Below, in pieces: positions 38,666 to 48,434 of a DNA stretch of 64,000 bases. Source of the DNA: Acholeplasma sp. (GTDB taxonomy: Bacteria; Bacillota_I; Bacilli_A; Acholeplasmatales; UBA5453); the NCBI GenBank assembly GCA_012839355.1, contig DUNK01000033.1:1-64000 (forward strand), written 5' to 3'. The translations under genes were made by a program, and so were the position numbers. Within the stretch, counting starts at the first letter, position 1. Each line of letters starts with the position of its first letter. The notes below the pieces were generated by a model. It did not search any database, had not been told where the DNA came from, and worked only from the letters and a program-made list of their open reading frames with translations.

Positions 38666-40468
38666 ATGAAAATTAGTAAAACAGGTTTTATTAACTTAAT
38701 AAGATGTGATAGATTCGCAGCCTTAGAAGAGATTAATAGAAATAAGGAAGATAGTATAGTTACATTTAGTGAAAATCTAGACGATTTAATGACAACAGAA
38801 AATATCAATAAAAGAAACTTATTATTAGAAGAGATTAAAGCACAAGAAGATGAACCAACCAATTCTGATGTTATGCAACCTTATTACAATGAAGTAGAGT
38901 ATTTAACAGCAAGAGCCGTTAAGCACTATTTTGATGGAGAGTTAATTTATGATGCTAATACATTCAAACAAGCGAGATATAATGCTGAGGTTGAAGGGTA
39001 TCAGTTTTATTGTTTTTTAGACGGATTATTACACGCCGATGATGGCGTTAAAGTTTTTGAGACAAAAGCGACAACGACAAGAAAGTTTTTGGATATGGAA
39101 GTTAAAAAAGAACCTATCTTTATTAGAGATAGTGATGGGATATTAAAACTAAAAAGAGATTTAGGTTATGATGTTGATAAAGCGTACGATAAGAAAGAAG
39201 CGAGTTTCTTTGACCGTTATTCAGAGGTTGGTAGATATGTCTACGACTTAGCTTTTCAAAGATTCGTTATGGAACGCTCAAAAGGATTTGATAAGACTAA
39301 AAATAATCGTTATTATTTAGCCATATTAAGTTCTGAATATGTTTTTGATGGTAAATATGATGAGTATGGAAAAGCAGTTTATCCAATTGAAATAATTGAT
39401 TTTATTGACTTTACTGAAATAACAGAAAGATATATGCCAATTATTGAAAATGATGCAAAAATAGTTACAAAAAGACTTAATACAATGAATGCTAATCCGA
39501 CGCTTTTAGGCAAACACTGTCAAGTAAAGAAAAACAGAGAATGCAAGTATAAAGATATTTGTTTTAAGGCGTTGCCTGATAATGTTAGTCTTTTAAACTA
39601 TATTGATAATCATTGTGGATTTAAAGCTGCTGATAAAAAACACGAGACATATGATTTATTAAATGCAGGTAAAGTTCATATGTTAGATATTCCAAGAGAT
39701 TGGTTAAATAGAGAAAACAATCAAATTCAATATGATGTAGTTAAATATAAAGAACCATATTACAATAAAGAAAAAATGATAGCAGGAATTAATGAAATTA
39801 AGTATCCTATTTATCATTTAGACTTTGAGTCTTTCCCTTGCCCGCTTCCAAGGTTTAAAGGTGAAAAAGCTTATTCACAAAGTTTATTTCAGTTTTCCAT
39901 TCATGTTGAAAGAGAACCAGGCGTGTGCGATAAAGAAAAGGATCATTACTCCTTTTTAGCAAAAGACCATAGCGATGTAAGAGAAGAGTTAATTAAAGAG
40001 ATGTTAAATGTTATTAAGCCTGATGGTGGGACCATTCTTGTTTATAATATTTCTTTTGAAAAAACAAGAATAAGAGAGTTAGGAAACTTATATCCACAAT
40101 ACGCCGCTAGGTTAGAAGATATTTCTAATAGATTATTTGACTTAATCTATATCGTTAGAACAAACGGCCCTCTTTACCGAAGTTTAGGATATAGCGATAG
40201 AGATTCAAGAAACATAAATTATTATCATGAAAATTTAGGTGGCTCATATTCAATTAAAAAAGTATTACCTTTATTTACAAACTTATCTTATGCTAGTTTA
40301 AATATCGCAAACGGAGAAGAAGCATATGTTGCTTATGCAAACTTTCCAAAACTAGATGAAGAAACTTTTAAACAAACATATGACGATTTAGTTGAGTACT
40401 GCCAACAAGACACTTGGGCAATGGTAGAAGTATTAAATGGATTAAGAAAAAAGGTAGGCTTGTTGTAA
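38666..40468 (+). CDS. DUF2779-type protein: PD-(D/E)XK plus DEDDy nuclease domains
   Basis: 600 residues. The N-terminal half looks like a RecB/Cas4-type nuclease: an acidic LDGLLHADDG strand followed by the E-x-K pair in VFETKA (about 131-133). Four cysteines (C14, C285, C293, C299) are arranged as in the iron-sulfur clusters of Cas4 and AddB. The C-terminal half carries exonuclease motifs: D386 and E388 in YHLDFESF, a middle NISFEKTR segment (about 461-468), and Y578-x3-D582 in YCQQDTW. I recognise the overall layout as the DUF2779 family of unknown role, found in Mollicutes and relatives. It stands alone with its own promoter, where B. subtilis has cysE. Substrate and role are unknown; DNA repair or processing is inference. 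Confidence 0.8.
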   Translation: MKISKTGFINLIRCDRFAALEEINRNKEDSIVTFSENLDDLMTTENINKRNLLLEEIKAQEDEPTNSDVMQPYYNEVEYLTARAVKHYFDGELIYDANTFKQARYNAEVEGYQFYCFLDGLLHADDGVKVFETKATTTRKFLDMEVKKEPIFIRDSDGILKLKRDLGYDVDKAYDKKEASFFDRYSEVGRYVYDLAFQRFVMERSKGFDKTKNNRYYLAILSSEYVFDGKYDEYGKAVYPIEIIDFIDFTEITERYMPIIENDAKIVTKRLNTMNANPTLLGKHCQVKKNRECKYKDICFKALPDNVSLLNYIDNHCGFKAADKKHETYDLLNAGKVHMLDIPRDWLNRENNQIQYDVVKYKEPYYNKEKMIAGINEIKYPIYHLDFESFPCPLPRFKGEKAYSQSLFQFSIHVEREPGVCDKEKDHYSFLAKDHSDVREELIKEMLNVIKPDGGTILVYNISFEKTRIRELGNLYPQYAARLEDISNRLFDLIYIVRTNGPLYRSLGYSDRDSRNINYYHENLGGSYSIKKVLPLFTNLSYASLNIANGEEAYVAYANFPKLDEETFKQTYDDLVEYCQQDTWAMVEVLNGLRKKVGLL

Positions 40469-40491
40469 AATAACCAATATTAAATTATAAT
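40463..40491 (+). promoter_or_regulatory. Promoter of cysS
   Basis: TTGTAA (40463-40468), 17-base spacer, TATAAT (40486-40491). The -35 overlaps the stop codon of the preceding gene. Confidence 0.75.
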
Positions 40492-40521
40492 AAATACAGT
40501 ATTAATAAAGGATGTAGTTAA

Positions 40522-41835
40522 ATGAAAATATATAATACTTTAACAAATAGAAAAGAAAAATTTACTCCGCAAAAAGAAAAAGAATTAAATATGTATGTTT
40601 GTGGACCAACTGTTTATAATTATATTCATATCGGTAATGCTAGACCGGTAGTGTTTTTTGATGTCGTGAGAAGATACTTTGCCTATTTAGGATATAAAGT
40701 AAATTATGTTTCAAACATCACTGATGTTGATGATAAAATTATTGCTGAAGCGAAACGTTTAAACTTAACAGAAAAAGAGTTATCAACGTACTTTACAGAT
40801 AAGTTTTTTGAAGACACAATTAGACTTGGTAGTCTGCTTCCTACAGAGACTCCAAAAGCGACAGAATATGTCTCAGACATGATATTTTACATAGATGATT
40901 TAATCAATAAGGGTTATGCATATCATAGTGGAGATTCAGTTTATTTTCGCGTTGATAAAATTAAAGATTATGGTAAGTTATCCAATCAAGTTTTAGAAGA
41001 TTTAGAGATTGGCGCAAGAATTGAAAAAGATACGCAAAAAGAAACCCCATTAGACTTTATGATTTGGCGAAAAACAGATGAAGGGATTTCGTTTAATTCT
41101 AAGTGGGGCAGTGGTAGGCCGGGTTGGCATACAGAGTGTGCAACGATGATTAACTCAATCTTCAAAGAAAAGATAGATATCCATGGTGGAGGAAATGATT
41201 TAATTTTCCCACATCATGAAAATGAGATGGCCCAATCAGAAGCGAAATCTAATCATAGTTTAGCCAATTACTGGATGCATGTAGGCAGATTAAGTTTGGA
41301 TAATGTTAAGATGAGTAAAAGTCTTCAAAATGTTATATTAGTAAAAGACTTATTAAAAGACTATGAATATCAAGGTTTTAGATTGTTACTTTTAGCTCAT
41401 CATTATAGACAGCCAGTAAATTTTTCATATGATTTGATGAATCAGTTTGATAATGAATGGCAAAAGATGAAAAGAACTCTTAAACTTGCCTTCGTAGAAA
41501 TATCAATCAATTATTATCAACATGTAAGGTATAATGATTTCGCTTTAGATGATTTTAAACGAGCAATGAATGATGACTTTAATTGTGCAAATGCGATTAC
41601 TGTTATTCATGAACAAATTAAAGAAATTAATAAGAGTAAAGAACTAGAAGATAAAGCAAGAGCTTATTATACAGCAACTTTAATGTTAAGTATTTTAGGA
41701 ATTGATGCAGAGTTTAAAGAATTAACTACTAAACAAATTGATGATTATCACGCTTGGCAAAGAGCGAGAGAAGAAAAAAGATACCAAGATGCTGATGAGA
41801 TTAGAATCCGTTTAACGGAGGCGGGAATATTATAA
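40522..41835 (+). CDS. cysS: Cysteinyl-tRNA synthetase
   Basis: Charges tRNA-Cys. 437 residues. CGPTVYNYIHIGNARP holds the first zinc Cys and the HIGH-type motif; the other zinc ligands are in GWHTECATM and FPHHENEMAQSE; KMSKS is at 263-267. AAAGGATG precedes ATG 40522. It overlaps mrnC by one base (TAATG). The gltX-cysS neighbourhood is as in Bacilli. Confidence 0.96.
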   Translation: MKIYNTLTNRKEKFTPQKEKELNMYVCGPTVYNYIHIGNARPVVFFDVVRRYFAYLGYKVNYVSNITDVDDKIIAEAKRLNLTEKELSTYFTDKFFEDTIRLGSLLPTETPKATEYVSDMIFYIDDLINKGYAYHSGDSVYFRVDKIKDYGKLSNQVLEDLEIGARIEKDTQKETPLDFMIWRKTDEGISFNSKWGSGRPGWHTECATMINSIFKEKIDIHGGGNDLIFPHHENEMAQSEAKSNHSLANYWMHVGRLSLDNVKMSKSLQNVILVKDLLKDYEYQGFRLLLLAHHYRQPVNFSYDLMNQFDNEWQKMKRTLKLAFVEISINYYQHVRYNDFALDDFKRAMNDDFNCANAITVIHEQIKEINKSKELEDKARAYYTATLMLSILGIDAEFKELTTKQIDDYHAWQRAREEKRYQDADEIRIRLTEAGIL

Positions 41836-42230
41836 TGAATCCTAAGCTATTAAACGGAAGTGTTTTAACTTATATCGGTGATAGTTATTATGAGCACGAG
41901 ATAAGAAGTTATTTAGTTGGTGAGGGTTTAACAAAACTAAATGATCTTCACCAAGAAGCAATTAAATATACTAGTGGAAAAGCGCAAGCAAAAATTATAA
42001 AATATTTATTAGAAGACAATCTTCTAACAGAAGAAGAAATTAATATTTATAAAAGAGGCAGAAATATTACTATCACTACTAAAAAGAATTTTGAACTTAA
42101 TGAAATACATGATTCAAATGGATTTGAAGCATTGATTGGATATTTAAGTTTAACAAATATAAATAGAGTTAAAGAAATAATTAATTATGCAATAGCTTAT
42201 ATAAAGGAGCATAATGGACAAAGAAAATAG
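41835..42230 (+). CDS. mrnC: Mini-ribonuclease III
   Basis: RNase III catalytic domain without an RNA-binding domain; matures 23S rRNA ends in B. subtilis. 131 residues: LTYIGDSYYEHEIRSYL (signature helix) and NGFEALIGYLSL with the second catalytic acidic cluster. Follows cysS directly, as in B. subtilis, and overlaps the following ATPase gene by 17 bases. Confidence 0.93.
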   Translation: MNPKLLNGSVLTYIGDSYYEHEIRSYLVGEGLTKLNDLHQEAIKYTSGKAQAKIIKYLLEDNLLTEEEINIYKRGRNITITTKKNFELNEIHDSNGFEALIGYLSLTNINRVKEIINYAIAYIKEHNGQRK

Positions 42231-44640
42231 TTTAATAAATATTGACCTAAGCGTAGGGTTAACTATTGAACAAGTTAACGAAAGAAAAGAAAAAGGGTTA
42301 GTAAATAAAACTAAAAAAGGTTCATCAAAAACATATACACGTATTATATCTTCAAATATATTTACGTTTTTTAACTTTGTAATAGGCGTTATTGCTGGAA
42401 TGTTAATTGCCGTTCAAGCATATAAAGATTTATTTTTCGTTGTAATTGTTTTATTAAATATTATTATCGGTATTATCCAAGAGATAAAAGCGAAAAAAAC
42501 AATCGATAAACTCTCACTCTTAAGTGCGCCTGTCGGCCGCGTTTTACGAGATGGCGAAATCGTTGAAATACCAATTGACGAGATTGTATTAGACGATATA
42601 ATGAGTTTAAAAGCAGGCAATGAAATAAGTGCTGACGCAATATTAAAAGAAGGGTTTATTGAGGTGGATGAATCACTCTTAACGGGTGAGTCAGATGTTA
42701 TTGATAAAAAGCCTGGAGACGTACTTTATTCTGGTAGTTTTGTAGTGAGTGGTCAGTGCTTGGCACAAACTACAAAAGTAGGTAGCGATTCATACATTGA
42801 AACACTAACTAGCAAGGCTAGACTTTATAAGAAACCACAGTCTAATTTAATGGGCTCATTAAAGATTATGATTAGGGTTATTGCGGTTTTAATAATACCG
42901 CTTGGCTATGCCCTTTTCAGAATGCACAGAGGACTGTTAGGAGAACCGTTTGACATCTCGATTCAACACACGGCTGGAGCGCTTGTAGGAATGATTCCTT
43001 CCGGCCTATTCTTACTCACGAGTGTAGCACTCGCAGTTGGTGTTATTAGGCTCGCTCAAAATAACACTTTAGTCCAAGAACTTTACTGTATAGAAATGCT
43101 TGCAAGAGTTGATACTTTATGTCTAGATAAAACAGGCACAATCACTGATGGATCAATGTCAGTGAAGGGGATAGTAAAAATAGATAAAGAAAGCATCGCA
43201 GCTCCTCAGAAAATGATTGCACAACTCTTATATGTTTTAAATGATTCTAACCAAACAAATGAAGCATTAGTCTCTGCCTTTGGAAAAATAGAACCAGAAT
43301 ATAAAGTTAGTCAAGTTGTTCCGTTTTCATCAAGAAGAAAACTCTCAGCAGCAAGCTTTGAAGGTTTAGGAACATTAATAATGGGAGCGCCTGAGTTTGT
43401 GTTAACTCCAACAGAACAAAAAAGAATAGAAACAAGATCAAGAGAATATTTAGAGCAAGGATTAAGAGTATTAGTATTTGCTCATTCTAAAAATGAAATA
43501 AAAGGCAAAAACTTACCAACAAGAGTTAAAGCAGTATCGCTTATTTTAATTGAAGATAATATTCGTAGAGATGCTATATATACAATTAATTTCTTTAAAG
43601 AAAACAATGTTGACTTAAAGGTTATCAGTGGTGATAACGCAGTTACTGTTTCGCATATTGCAGAACGGGCAGGCATTAGAGATGCTGATAAATATATTTC
43701 TTTAGAAGGCTTAACTGATAAGCAAGTAAGAGAAGCAGCTCCTAAATATAATGTATTTGGTAGAGTAAGTCCTGAACAAAAACAACTTTTAATTGAATCA
43801 TTAAAAGAAAGCGGTAGAACTGTAGGGATGGTTGGAGATGGAGTAAACGATATTTTAGCGTTAAAAGAAGCTGATGCTTCAATTGCAATGGCTTCAGGTA
43901 GTGAAGCGACAAGAAACGTTAGCCATTTAGTTTTACTTGATTCATCATTCTCAAGCATGCCTAAAGTTGTGAGCGAAGGTAGAAGAGTTATTAATAACGT
44001 TCAAAACGTTGCGACAATCTTTTTAACTAAAACAATCTTTTCAATGTTGCTAACGCTGATTGTTTTAGCGTTAAACGTTACATATCCACTCACGCCTTCA
44101 CAACTCTTTATCATTGACTTTTTAGCAATTGGTATACCATCATTCTTTATATCCTTGCAACCTAATAATAAATTGGTAAAAGGAACGTTTTTAAAGAACG
44201 TCTTAAAGTCTGCAACGCCTGGAGCGTTTGCGATGGTAGCACAAGTAGTTTTAATTATTACTTATCTTGACTATAAGTTAAATTTATCAATTCTTGAACA
44301 AAATGCTTTAGTTGTAATTACAGCATCATTTACAGCTATGGTAGTTTTATATAGAACATTAAAACCATTAAACACTTATAGAAGAACATTGTTTATTGTA
44401 ATGTTTACGATTGCAACGCTTGCAGTATTTTTACTGCCAGAGTTTTTTAATTTTAGTGCTTTAACACCTTTTTATATAAGGATGGGTATGGCAGAAGTTG
44501 AACTAATTTCTTTCAGTTGCGCAACACTACTTTTAGTGATGTTATTGTCAAGCCCAATACTGATAAATTTATTTGAAAAAGTTCCGCACTGGATAAAAGT
44601 TGGGACAAGTTGGATTTTAAGAAAGTTAACGGGGATTTAA
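42214..44640 (+). CDS. Cation-translocating P-type ATPase, copy 1
   Basis: 808-residue P2-like transporter of the HAD-IC/CtpE type. Actuator motif LLTGESDV (about 155), phosphorylation site DKTGTITDGS with D305, hinge VGDGVNDILAL, and about ten membrane helices. The M4 ion-site segment reads IPSGLF (P262-S263), with Ser where calcium pumps have Glu. No N-terminal metal-binding domain. Starts inside mrnC with AAGGAG. The next gene is a tandem paralogue. Ca, Mg or K are all possible substrates; I cannot decide from sequence. Confidence 0.9.
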   Translation: MDKENSLINIDLSVGLTIEQVNERKEKGLVNKTKKGSSKTYTRIISSNIFTFFNFVIGVIAGMLIAVQAYKDLFFVVIVLLNIIIGIIQEIKAKKTIDKLSLLSAPVGRVLRDGEIVEIPIDEIVLDDIMSLKAGNEISADAILKEGFIEVDESLLTGESDVIDKKPGDVLYSGSFVVSGQCLAQTTKVGSDSYIETLTSKARLYKKPQSNLMGSLKIMIRVIAVLIIPLGYALFRMHRGLLGEPFDISIQHTAGALVGMIPSGLFLLTSVALAVGVIRLAQNNTLVQELYCIEMLARVDTLCLDKTGTITDGSMSVKGIVKIDKESIAAPQKMIAQLLYVLNDSNQTNEALVSAFGKIEPEYKVSQVVPFSSRRKLSAASFEGLGTLIMGAPEFVLTPTEQKRIETRSREYLEQGLRVLVFAHSKNEIKGKNLPTRVKAVSLILIEDNIRRDAIYTINFFKENNVDLKVISGDNAVTVSHIAERAGIRDADKYISLEGLTDKQVREAAPKYNVFGRVSPEQKQLLIESLKESGRTVGMVGDGVNDILALKEADASIAMASGSEATRNVSHLVLLDSSFSSMPKVVSEGRRVINNVQNVATIFLTKTIFSMLLTLIVLALNVTYPLTPSQLFIIDFLAIGIPSFFISLQPNNKLVKGTFLKNVLKSATPGAFAMVAQVVLIITYLDYKLNLSILEQNALVVITASFTAMVVLYRTLKPLNTYRRTLFIVMFTIATLAVFLLPEFFNFSALTPFYIRMGMAEVELISFSCATLLLVMLLSSPILINLFEKVPHWIKVGTSWILRKLTGI

Positions 44641-44643
44641 GTT

Positions 44644-47079
44644 ATGGTTGAAAGACCAGAAAATGACAACTTAATCAATGTTGATTTAAAGACCGGTTTA
44701 ACAACAGAAGAAGTTTCTTTAAGAAAAGATGCTGGACAAGTTAATAAAGTTTCACGCGGGTCTTCTAAAACATATACACGTATCATATTTTCTAATATAT
44801 TTACGTTTTTTAATGCGATCATAGCTACTTTAGTATTTTTACTTATCTATGTAAAGGTCTACATGGATATATTGTTTGCTGGAGTAATAGTTATTAATAC
44901 TTTAATCGGTATTATTCAAGAAATAAAAGCGAAAAGAACGATTGATAAACTATCTCTATTAACATCACCTGTATGTAATGTAATTAGAGACTCTGAAGAA
45001 AGAGAAATAAAAGTTAACGAAATAGTAATTAATGATCTTTTACTTTTAAATACAGGTAGACAAATAAGTGCTGATGCAATAGTTAGAGAAGGATTAATTG
45101 AAGTTGATGAAGCGTTACTAACTGGCGAATCAGATTTAATAGTTAAAAAAGAAGGAGACTACTTATATTCTGGTAGTTATGTGGCTAGTGGTGCTTGTAA
45201 GGCGGAAGTTATTAGGGTCGGTAAAGATGCTTATATTGAAAGCCTAACAAGCAAGGCTAAAAAATATCGCAAGCCTAACTCAGAATTAATGAACTCGTTA
45301 AAATATATCTTACGAACGATCACACTCTTTATTATTCCAATTGGCATCTTATTATTTAATATGCACTATACAACTTTAGGAGAATCTCTCCAAACATCAA
45401 TTAGAAATACTGCAGGCGCACTTGTTGGAACGATTCCTTCAGGCTTATTCCTACTTACAAGTGTTGCGTTAGTGTTTGGGATTGTTAGACTTCTTAAGAA
45501 AAATACACTTGTTCAAGAGTTGTATTGTATAGAAATGCTAGCGAGAGTTGATACTCTTTGTTTAGATAAAACAGGAACAATCACCGATGGATCAATGGAG
45601 GTTCGCGGCATTATTGATATTGAAAACAATCATGAGTTAGCACCGAAAATAATTGTTCCGCAAATGATGAGTGCGTTTACTGACCATAACCAGACAAATA
45701 GAGCGTTAATTGAAAAATTTGGATTTGCCTTAGATGATCCTGAAGTTGTAGAAGTTATAAACTTTTCATCTGTAAATAGATATTCAGCGGTTGAATTAAA
45801 TGGTTTAGGAACATTTTTAATCGGTTCACCTGAAACATCACTAGTTAAGACTGAATATAGTAGAATAAAAACGAGAGTTAATAAATATGCTGAACAAGGA
45901 CTAAGAGTATTAGTATTCGCTCATAGTCCAAACCCAATTAATAATGGAAAAATCCCAGCAGGTCTTAAACCGATAAGTTTATTTTTATTAGAAGATAAAA
46001 TTAGAGATGATGCACCGGCAACGATTGAGTACTTTAAAGCTCAAGGAGTTGATTTAAAAGTAATTAGTGGTGATAACCCTTTAACAGTTTCTAATATCGC
46101 AAAAAGAGCGGGAATCAATGATGCTGATAAATATATTTCTTTAGAAGGATTAACTAATAGTGAAGTTGTTGATGCGGCTTCTAAATATCAAATATTTGGT
46201 AGAGCTAATCCTGAACAAAAAGAAATATTGATAAAAGCTTTTAAAACTCAAGGTAGAACTGTAGCGATGGTTGGAGATGGCGTTAACGATATTTTAGCAT
46301 TAAGAGAAGCAGATGCTTCAATTGCGATGGCTGCGGGTAGTGAAGCAGCAAGAAATGCGAGTCATATTGTAATGCTTGATTCTAACTTTTCAACGATGCC
46401 TAAAGTAGTTAATGAAGGAAGAAGAGTTATTAATAACGTTCAGATGGTTACATCTTTATTCTTAACTAAAACAATCTTCTCCATTTTATTAACATTAATA
46501 GTTTTGTTTGCCCAAATAAAATATCCATTTACGACAAGACAACTATTCTTAATTAATAATGCTGTAATTGGAGTCCCTTCTTTAATACTATCGCTTCAGC
46601 CTAACTTTGATATAGTCAAAGGGAACTTTTTAAGTAATGTCCTAAAAAGAGCTTTCCCAGGAGCATTAGCGATAGTTGCCCAAGTTTGTATAATTTTAAT
46701 GGTATTTAAAACTAGAATGAATTTAACAGACATTGAAACATCAACATTAGTTGTAGTATCAGCAACATTTACTGGAGTGGTAATTTTATATCGACAATTA
46801 AAACCTTTTAATATTGTGAGGGGAATTATTTTTACTTGTACAATAATCTTTTCAGCGGCGGCCTTAATATTCGTTCCAGGCTTTTTCGATATAAATGCAC
46901 TACTTCCTGCTTATATATCATTTGAAGGAGCAATAATTTCTAGACCAAGTTTTGATGTTACGATAGTGTTATTTTTAATGCTTTTCTCAAGTCATTTATT
47001 TGTTGAGTTTTTTGATAAGACACCAGGAATTATTAATAGAAGTGTAAGATGGTTCTTCAAGCGACTATCAGGGGTATAA
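44644..47079 (+). CDS. Cation-translocating P-type ATPase, copy 2
   Basis: 811-residue paralogue of the gene before it, colinear throughout (shared openings such as SSKTYTRII and IIQEIKAK.TIDKLSLL, and shared DKTGTITDGSM with D308). It also has Ser in the M4 motif (IPSGLF, P265-S266). The C-terminal half differs more, including the helices. Three bases separate the two genes, so they are one translational unit and could form a heteromeric or alternative pump pair after duplication. B. subtilis has no ATPase here: the pair is inserted between mrnC and rlmB. Confidence 0.9.
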   Translation: MVERPENDNLINVDLKTGLTTEEVSLRKDAGQVNKVSRGSSKTYTRIIFSNIFTFFNAIIATLVFLLIYVKVYMDILFAGVIVINTLIGIIQEIKAKRTIDKLSLLTSPVCNVIRDSEEREIKVNEIVINDLLLLNTGRQISADAIVREGLIEVDEALLTGESDLIVKKEGDYLYSGSYVASGACKAEVIRVGKDAYIESLTSKAKKYRKPNSELMNSLKYILRTITLFIIPIGILLFNMHYTTLGESLQTSIRNTAGALVGTIPSGLFLLTSVALVFGIVRLLKKNTLVQELYCIEMLARVDTLCLDKTGTITDGSMEVRGIIDIENNHELAPKIIVPQMMSAFTDHNQTNRALIEKFGFALDDPEVVEVINFSSVNRYSAVELNGLGTFLIGSPETSLVKTEYSRIKTRVNKYAEQGLRVLVFAHSPNPINNGKIPAGLKPISLFLLEDKIRDDAPATIEYFKAQGVDLKVISGDNPLTVSNIAKRAGINDADKYISLEGLTNSEVVDAASKYQIFGRANPEQKEILIKAFKTQGRTVAMVGDGVNDILALREADASIAMAAGSEAARNASHIVMLDSNFSTMPKVVNEGRRVINNVQMVTSLFLTKTIFSILLTLIVLFAQIKYPFTTRQLFLINNAVIGVPSLILSLQPNFDIVKGNFLSNVLKRAFPGALAIVAQVCIILMVFKTRMNLTDIETSTLVVVSATFTGVVILYRQLKPFNIVRGIIFTCTIIFSAAALIFVPGFFDINALLPAYISFEGAIISRPSFDVTIVLFLMLFSSHLFVEFFDKTPGIINRSVRWFFKRLSGV

Positions 47080-47080
47080 A

Positions 47081-47788
47081 ATGATTATTTACGGAAAAAA
47101 CACAGTTAAAGAAGCAATTTTAGCAGGTAGACTTGTACATATTATATACATAGACTCTAAATTTACCGATAGAGCTATTTTAAACTTAATAGATGAAAAT
47201 AAATTAAAAGTCATAGAGACTAACAAACACGAACTTAACACATTAACAGATAACGGACTTCATCAAGGGATTGTTGCCGATGTTAAAGATTATGAAAGTT
47301 ACTCTTTAGACATTTTGTTTGATGAGAAAAATAAAAATGTTGTAATACTAGATAAGATAGTTGATCCGCACAACTTTGGGGCAGTTATTAGAACTGCAGA
47401 AGCAGCAGGGATTGATGCACTAATTGTAGGTTCACGCGGACAAGCAAAAATAACACCGCTTGTTGCGAAGATTTCTTCAGGTGCTTTAGAATATTTACCG
47501 ATAATAGAAGTGAAAAATTTAAATAATGCAGTTAAAGAACTTCAAAGACATAACTTTCAAGTTATTGGGGCAACTTTAGATGGAAAAGAAAACTTTAACT
47601 TAATTAATAAAGAAGCGTCAAAAGCCCTAATTATCGGTAATGAAGGAGTAGGCATTAGTTATCTTTTAAAACAAAACTGTGATTATTTAGTTAAAATACC
47701 GATGAAAGGCCAAACAAACTCATTAAACGCTAGCGTGGCAGCTGGGATATTAATATATGAAATGATAGGTTTATTTAAGAAGGAGTAA
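47081..47788 (+). CDS. rlmB: 23S rRNA 2'-O-methyltransferase, TrmH/SpoU family (RlmB type)
   Basis: Knotted SPOUT enzyme that methylates G2251-type ribose. 235 residues with an N-terminal substrate-binding part (IYGKNTVKEAI) and the three knot motifs: DPHNFGAVIRTAEAAGI (about 91-107), IIGNEGVGIS, and IPMKGQTNSLNASVAAGILIYE. Starts one base after the ATPase stop. Same order as B. subtilis, except that yacP does not follow. Confidence 0.93.
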   Translation: MIIYGKNTVKEAILAGRLVHIIYIDSKFTDRAILNLIDENKLKVIETNKHELNTLTDNGLHQGIVADVKDYESYSLDILFDEKNKNVVILDKIVDPHNFGAVIRTAEAAGIDALIVGSRGQAKITPLVAKISSGALEYLPIIEVKNLNNAVKELQRHNFQVIGATLDGKENFNLINKEASKALIIGNEGVGISYLLKQNCDYLVKIPMKGQTNSLNASVAAGILIYEMIGLFKKE

Positions 47789-47790
47789 AA

Positions 47791-48357
47791 ATGAGTTATA
47801 AAGCTTATAATGATTATGAATTACTTTATTTATTTAAAGAAAAGCATAATCAAAAAGCTTTAGAGATATTGATAAAAAAATATGAAAAGTTTATTTATAA
47901 AAAGGTCATTTCCTTCTTTCCTAGGAAAAGAGATATTGAAGATTATTTTCAAGAAGGCTTGCTTTGTTTATATCGAGCAATAAACTCTTTTAATGATAAA
48001 TACAACAAAACATTTATGCGTTACTTTGAAGTAATCTTAGATCGGCATTTAATTAATCTCTACCACAAAAATAAACGTGAAGACGAAAAGACTTTAATGC
48101 TTATCAATGAAGCAACAGTAAACGAACAAATAGCCTATGAAGAACCAAAAGAAGAAACGAAAATAGATGTAAAGTTAGGTTCAAAACTAGAAGAGTTAAT
48201 CTACTTGTATTATTATATAGAAGGCAAGAGCGTTAACTATTTAAGTAAGAAACTTAAACTATCAAAAAAACAAGTTTATAATGGTATATATCGTGTTAAG
48301 CGAAAGTTATCTGAACAATTAAAAGAGGAAGATAAAAATCTTTTAATTAAAAAATAA
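47791..48357 (+). CDS. Sigma-70 family sigma factor, SigH-like by position
   Basis: 188 residues. Region 2 is recognisable in IEDYFQEGLLCLYRAINSF, and the C-terminal helix-turn-helix of region 4 in NYLSKKLKLSKKQVYNGIYRVKRKL. It is divergent from true SigH, but it stands where sigH stands in B. subtilis (before rpmG-secE-nusG). No anti-sigma gene is beside it. What it controls is not visible here. Confidence 0.8.
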   Translation: MSYKAYNDYELLYLFKEKHNQKALEILIKKYEKFIYKKVISFFPRKRDIEDYFQEGLLCLYRAINSFNDKYNKTFMRYFEVILDRHLINLYHKNKREDEKTLMLINEATVNEQIAYEEPKEETKIDVKLGSKLEELIYLYYYIEGKSVNYLSKKLKLSKKQVYNGIYRVKRKLSEQLKEEDKNLLIKK

Positions 48358-48372
48358 TTGTTGTATAATATA

Positions 48373-48401
48373 TTGACTAATAAATAGCCATTTGTTAAAA
48401 T
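48373..48401 (+). promoter_or_regulatory. Promoter of rpmG-secE-nusG
   Basis: TTGACT (48373-48378), 17-base spacer, TAAAAT (48396-48401). A second TATAAT at 48364-48369 lacks a good -35. Confidence 0.7.
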
Positions 48402-48410
48402 AAGATTACT

Positions 48411-48434
48411 AATGGCCACTGGAGTGGTTTTTTT
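48411..48434 (+). promoter_or_regulatory. Hairpin with T run touching the rpmG start
   Basis: CCAC-TGGA-GTGG is followed by seven T and then the rpmG ATG. The GGAG that should serve as ribosome site is in the loop and 3' arm. It has the shape of a small attenuator or a translational block. Confidence 0.45.

Noticed and set aside
34970..40521. T-box riboswitch before gltX or cysS
   Set aside because: The gaps between promoter and start are about 30 bases, too short, and no T-box sequence is present.
42214..47079. Assignment of the ATPases as KdpB or as heavy-metal CPx pumps
   Set aside because: No kdpA or kdpC nearby, no CPC or CPH membrane motif and no N-terminal metal-binding domain.
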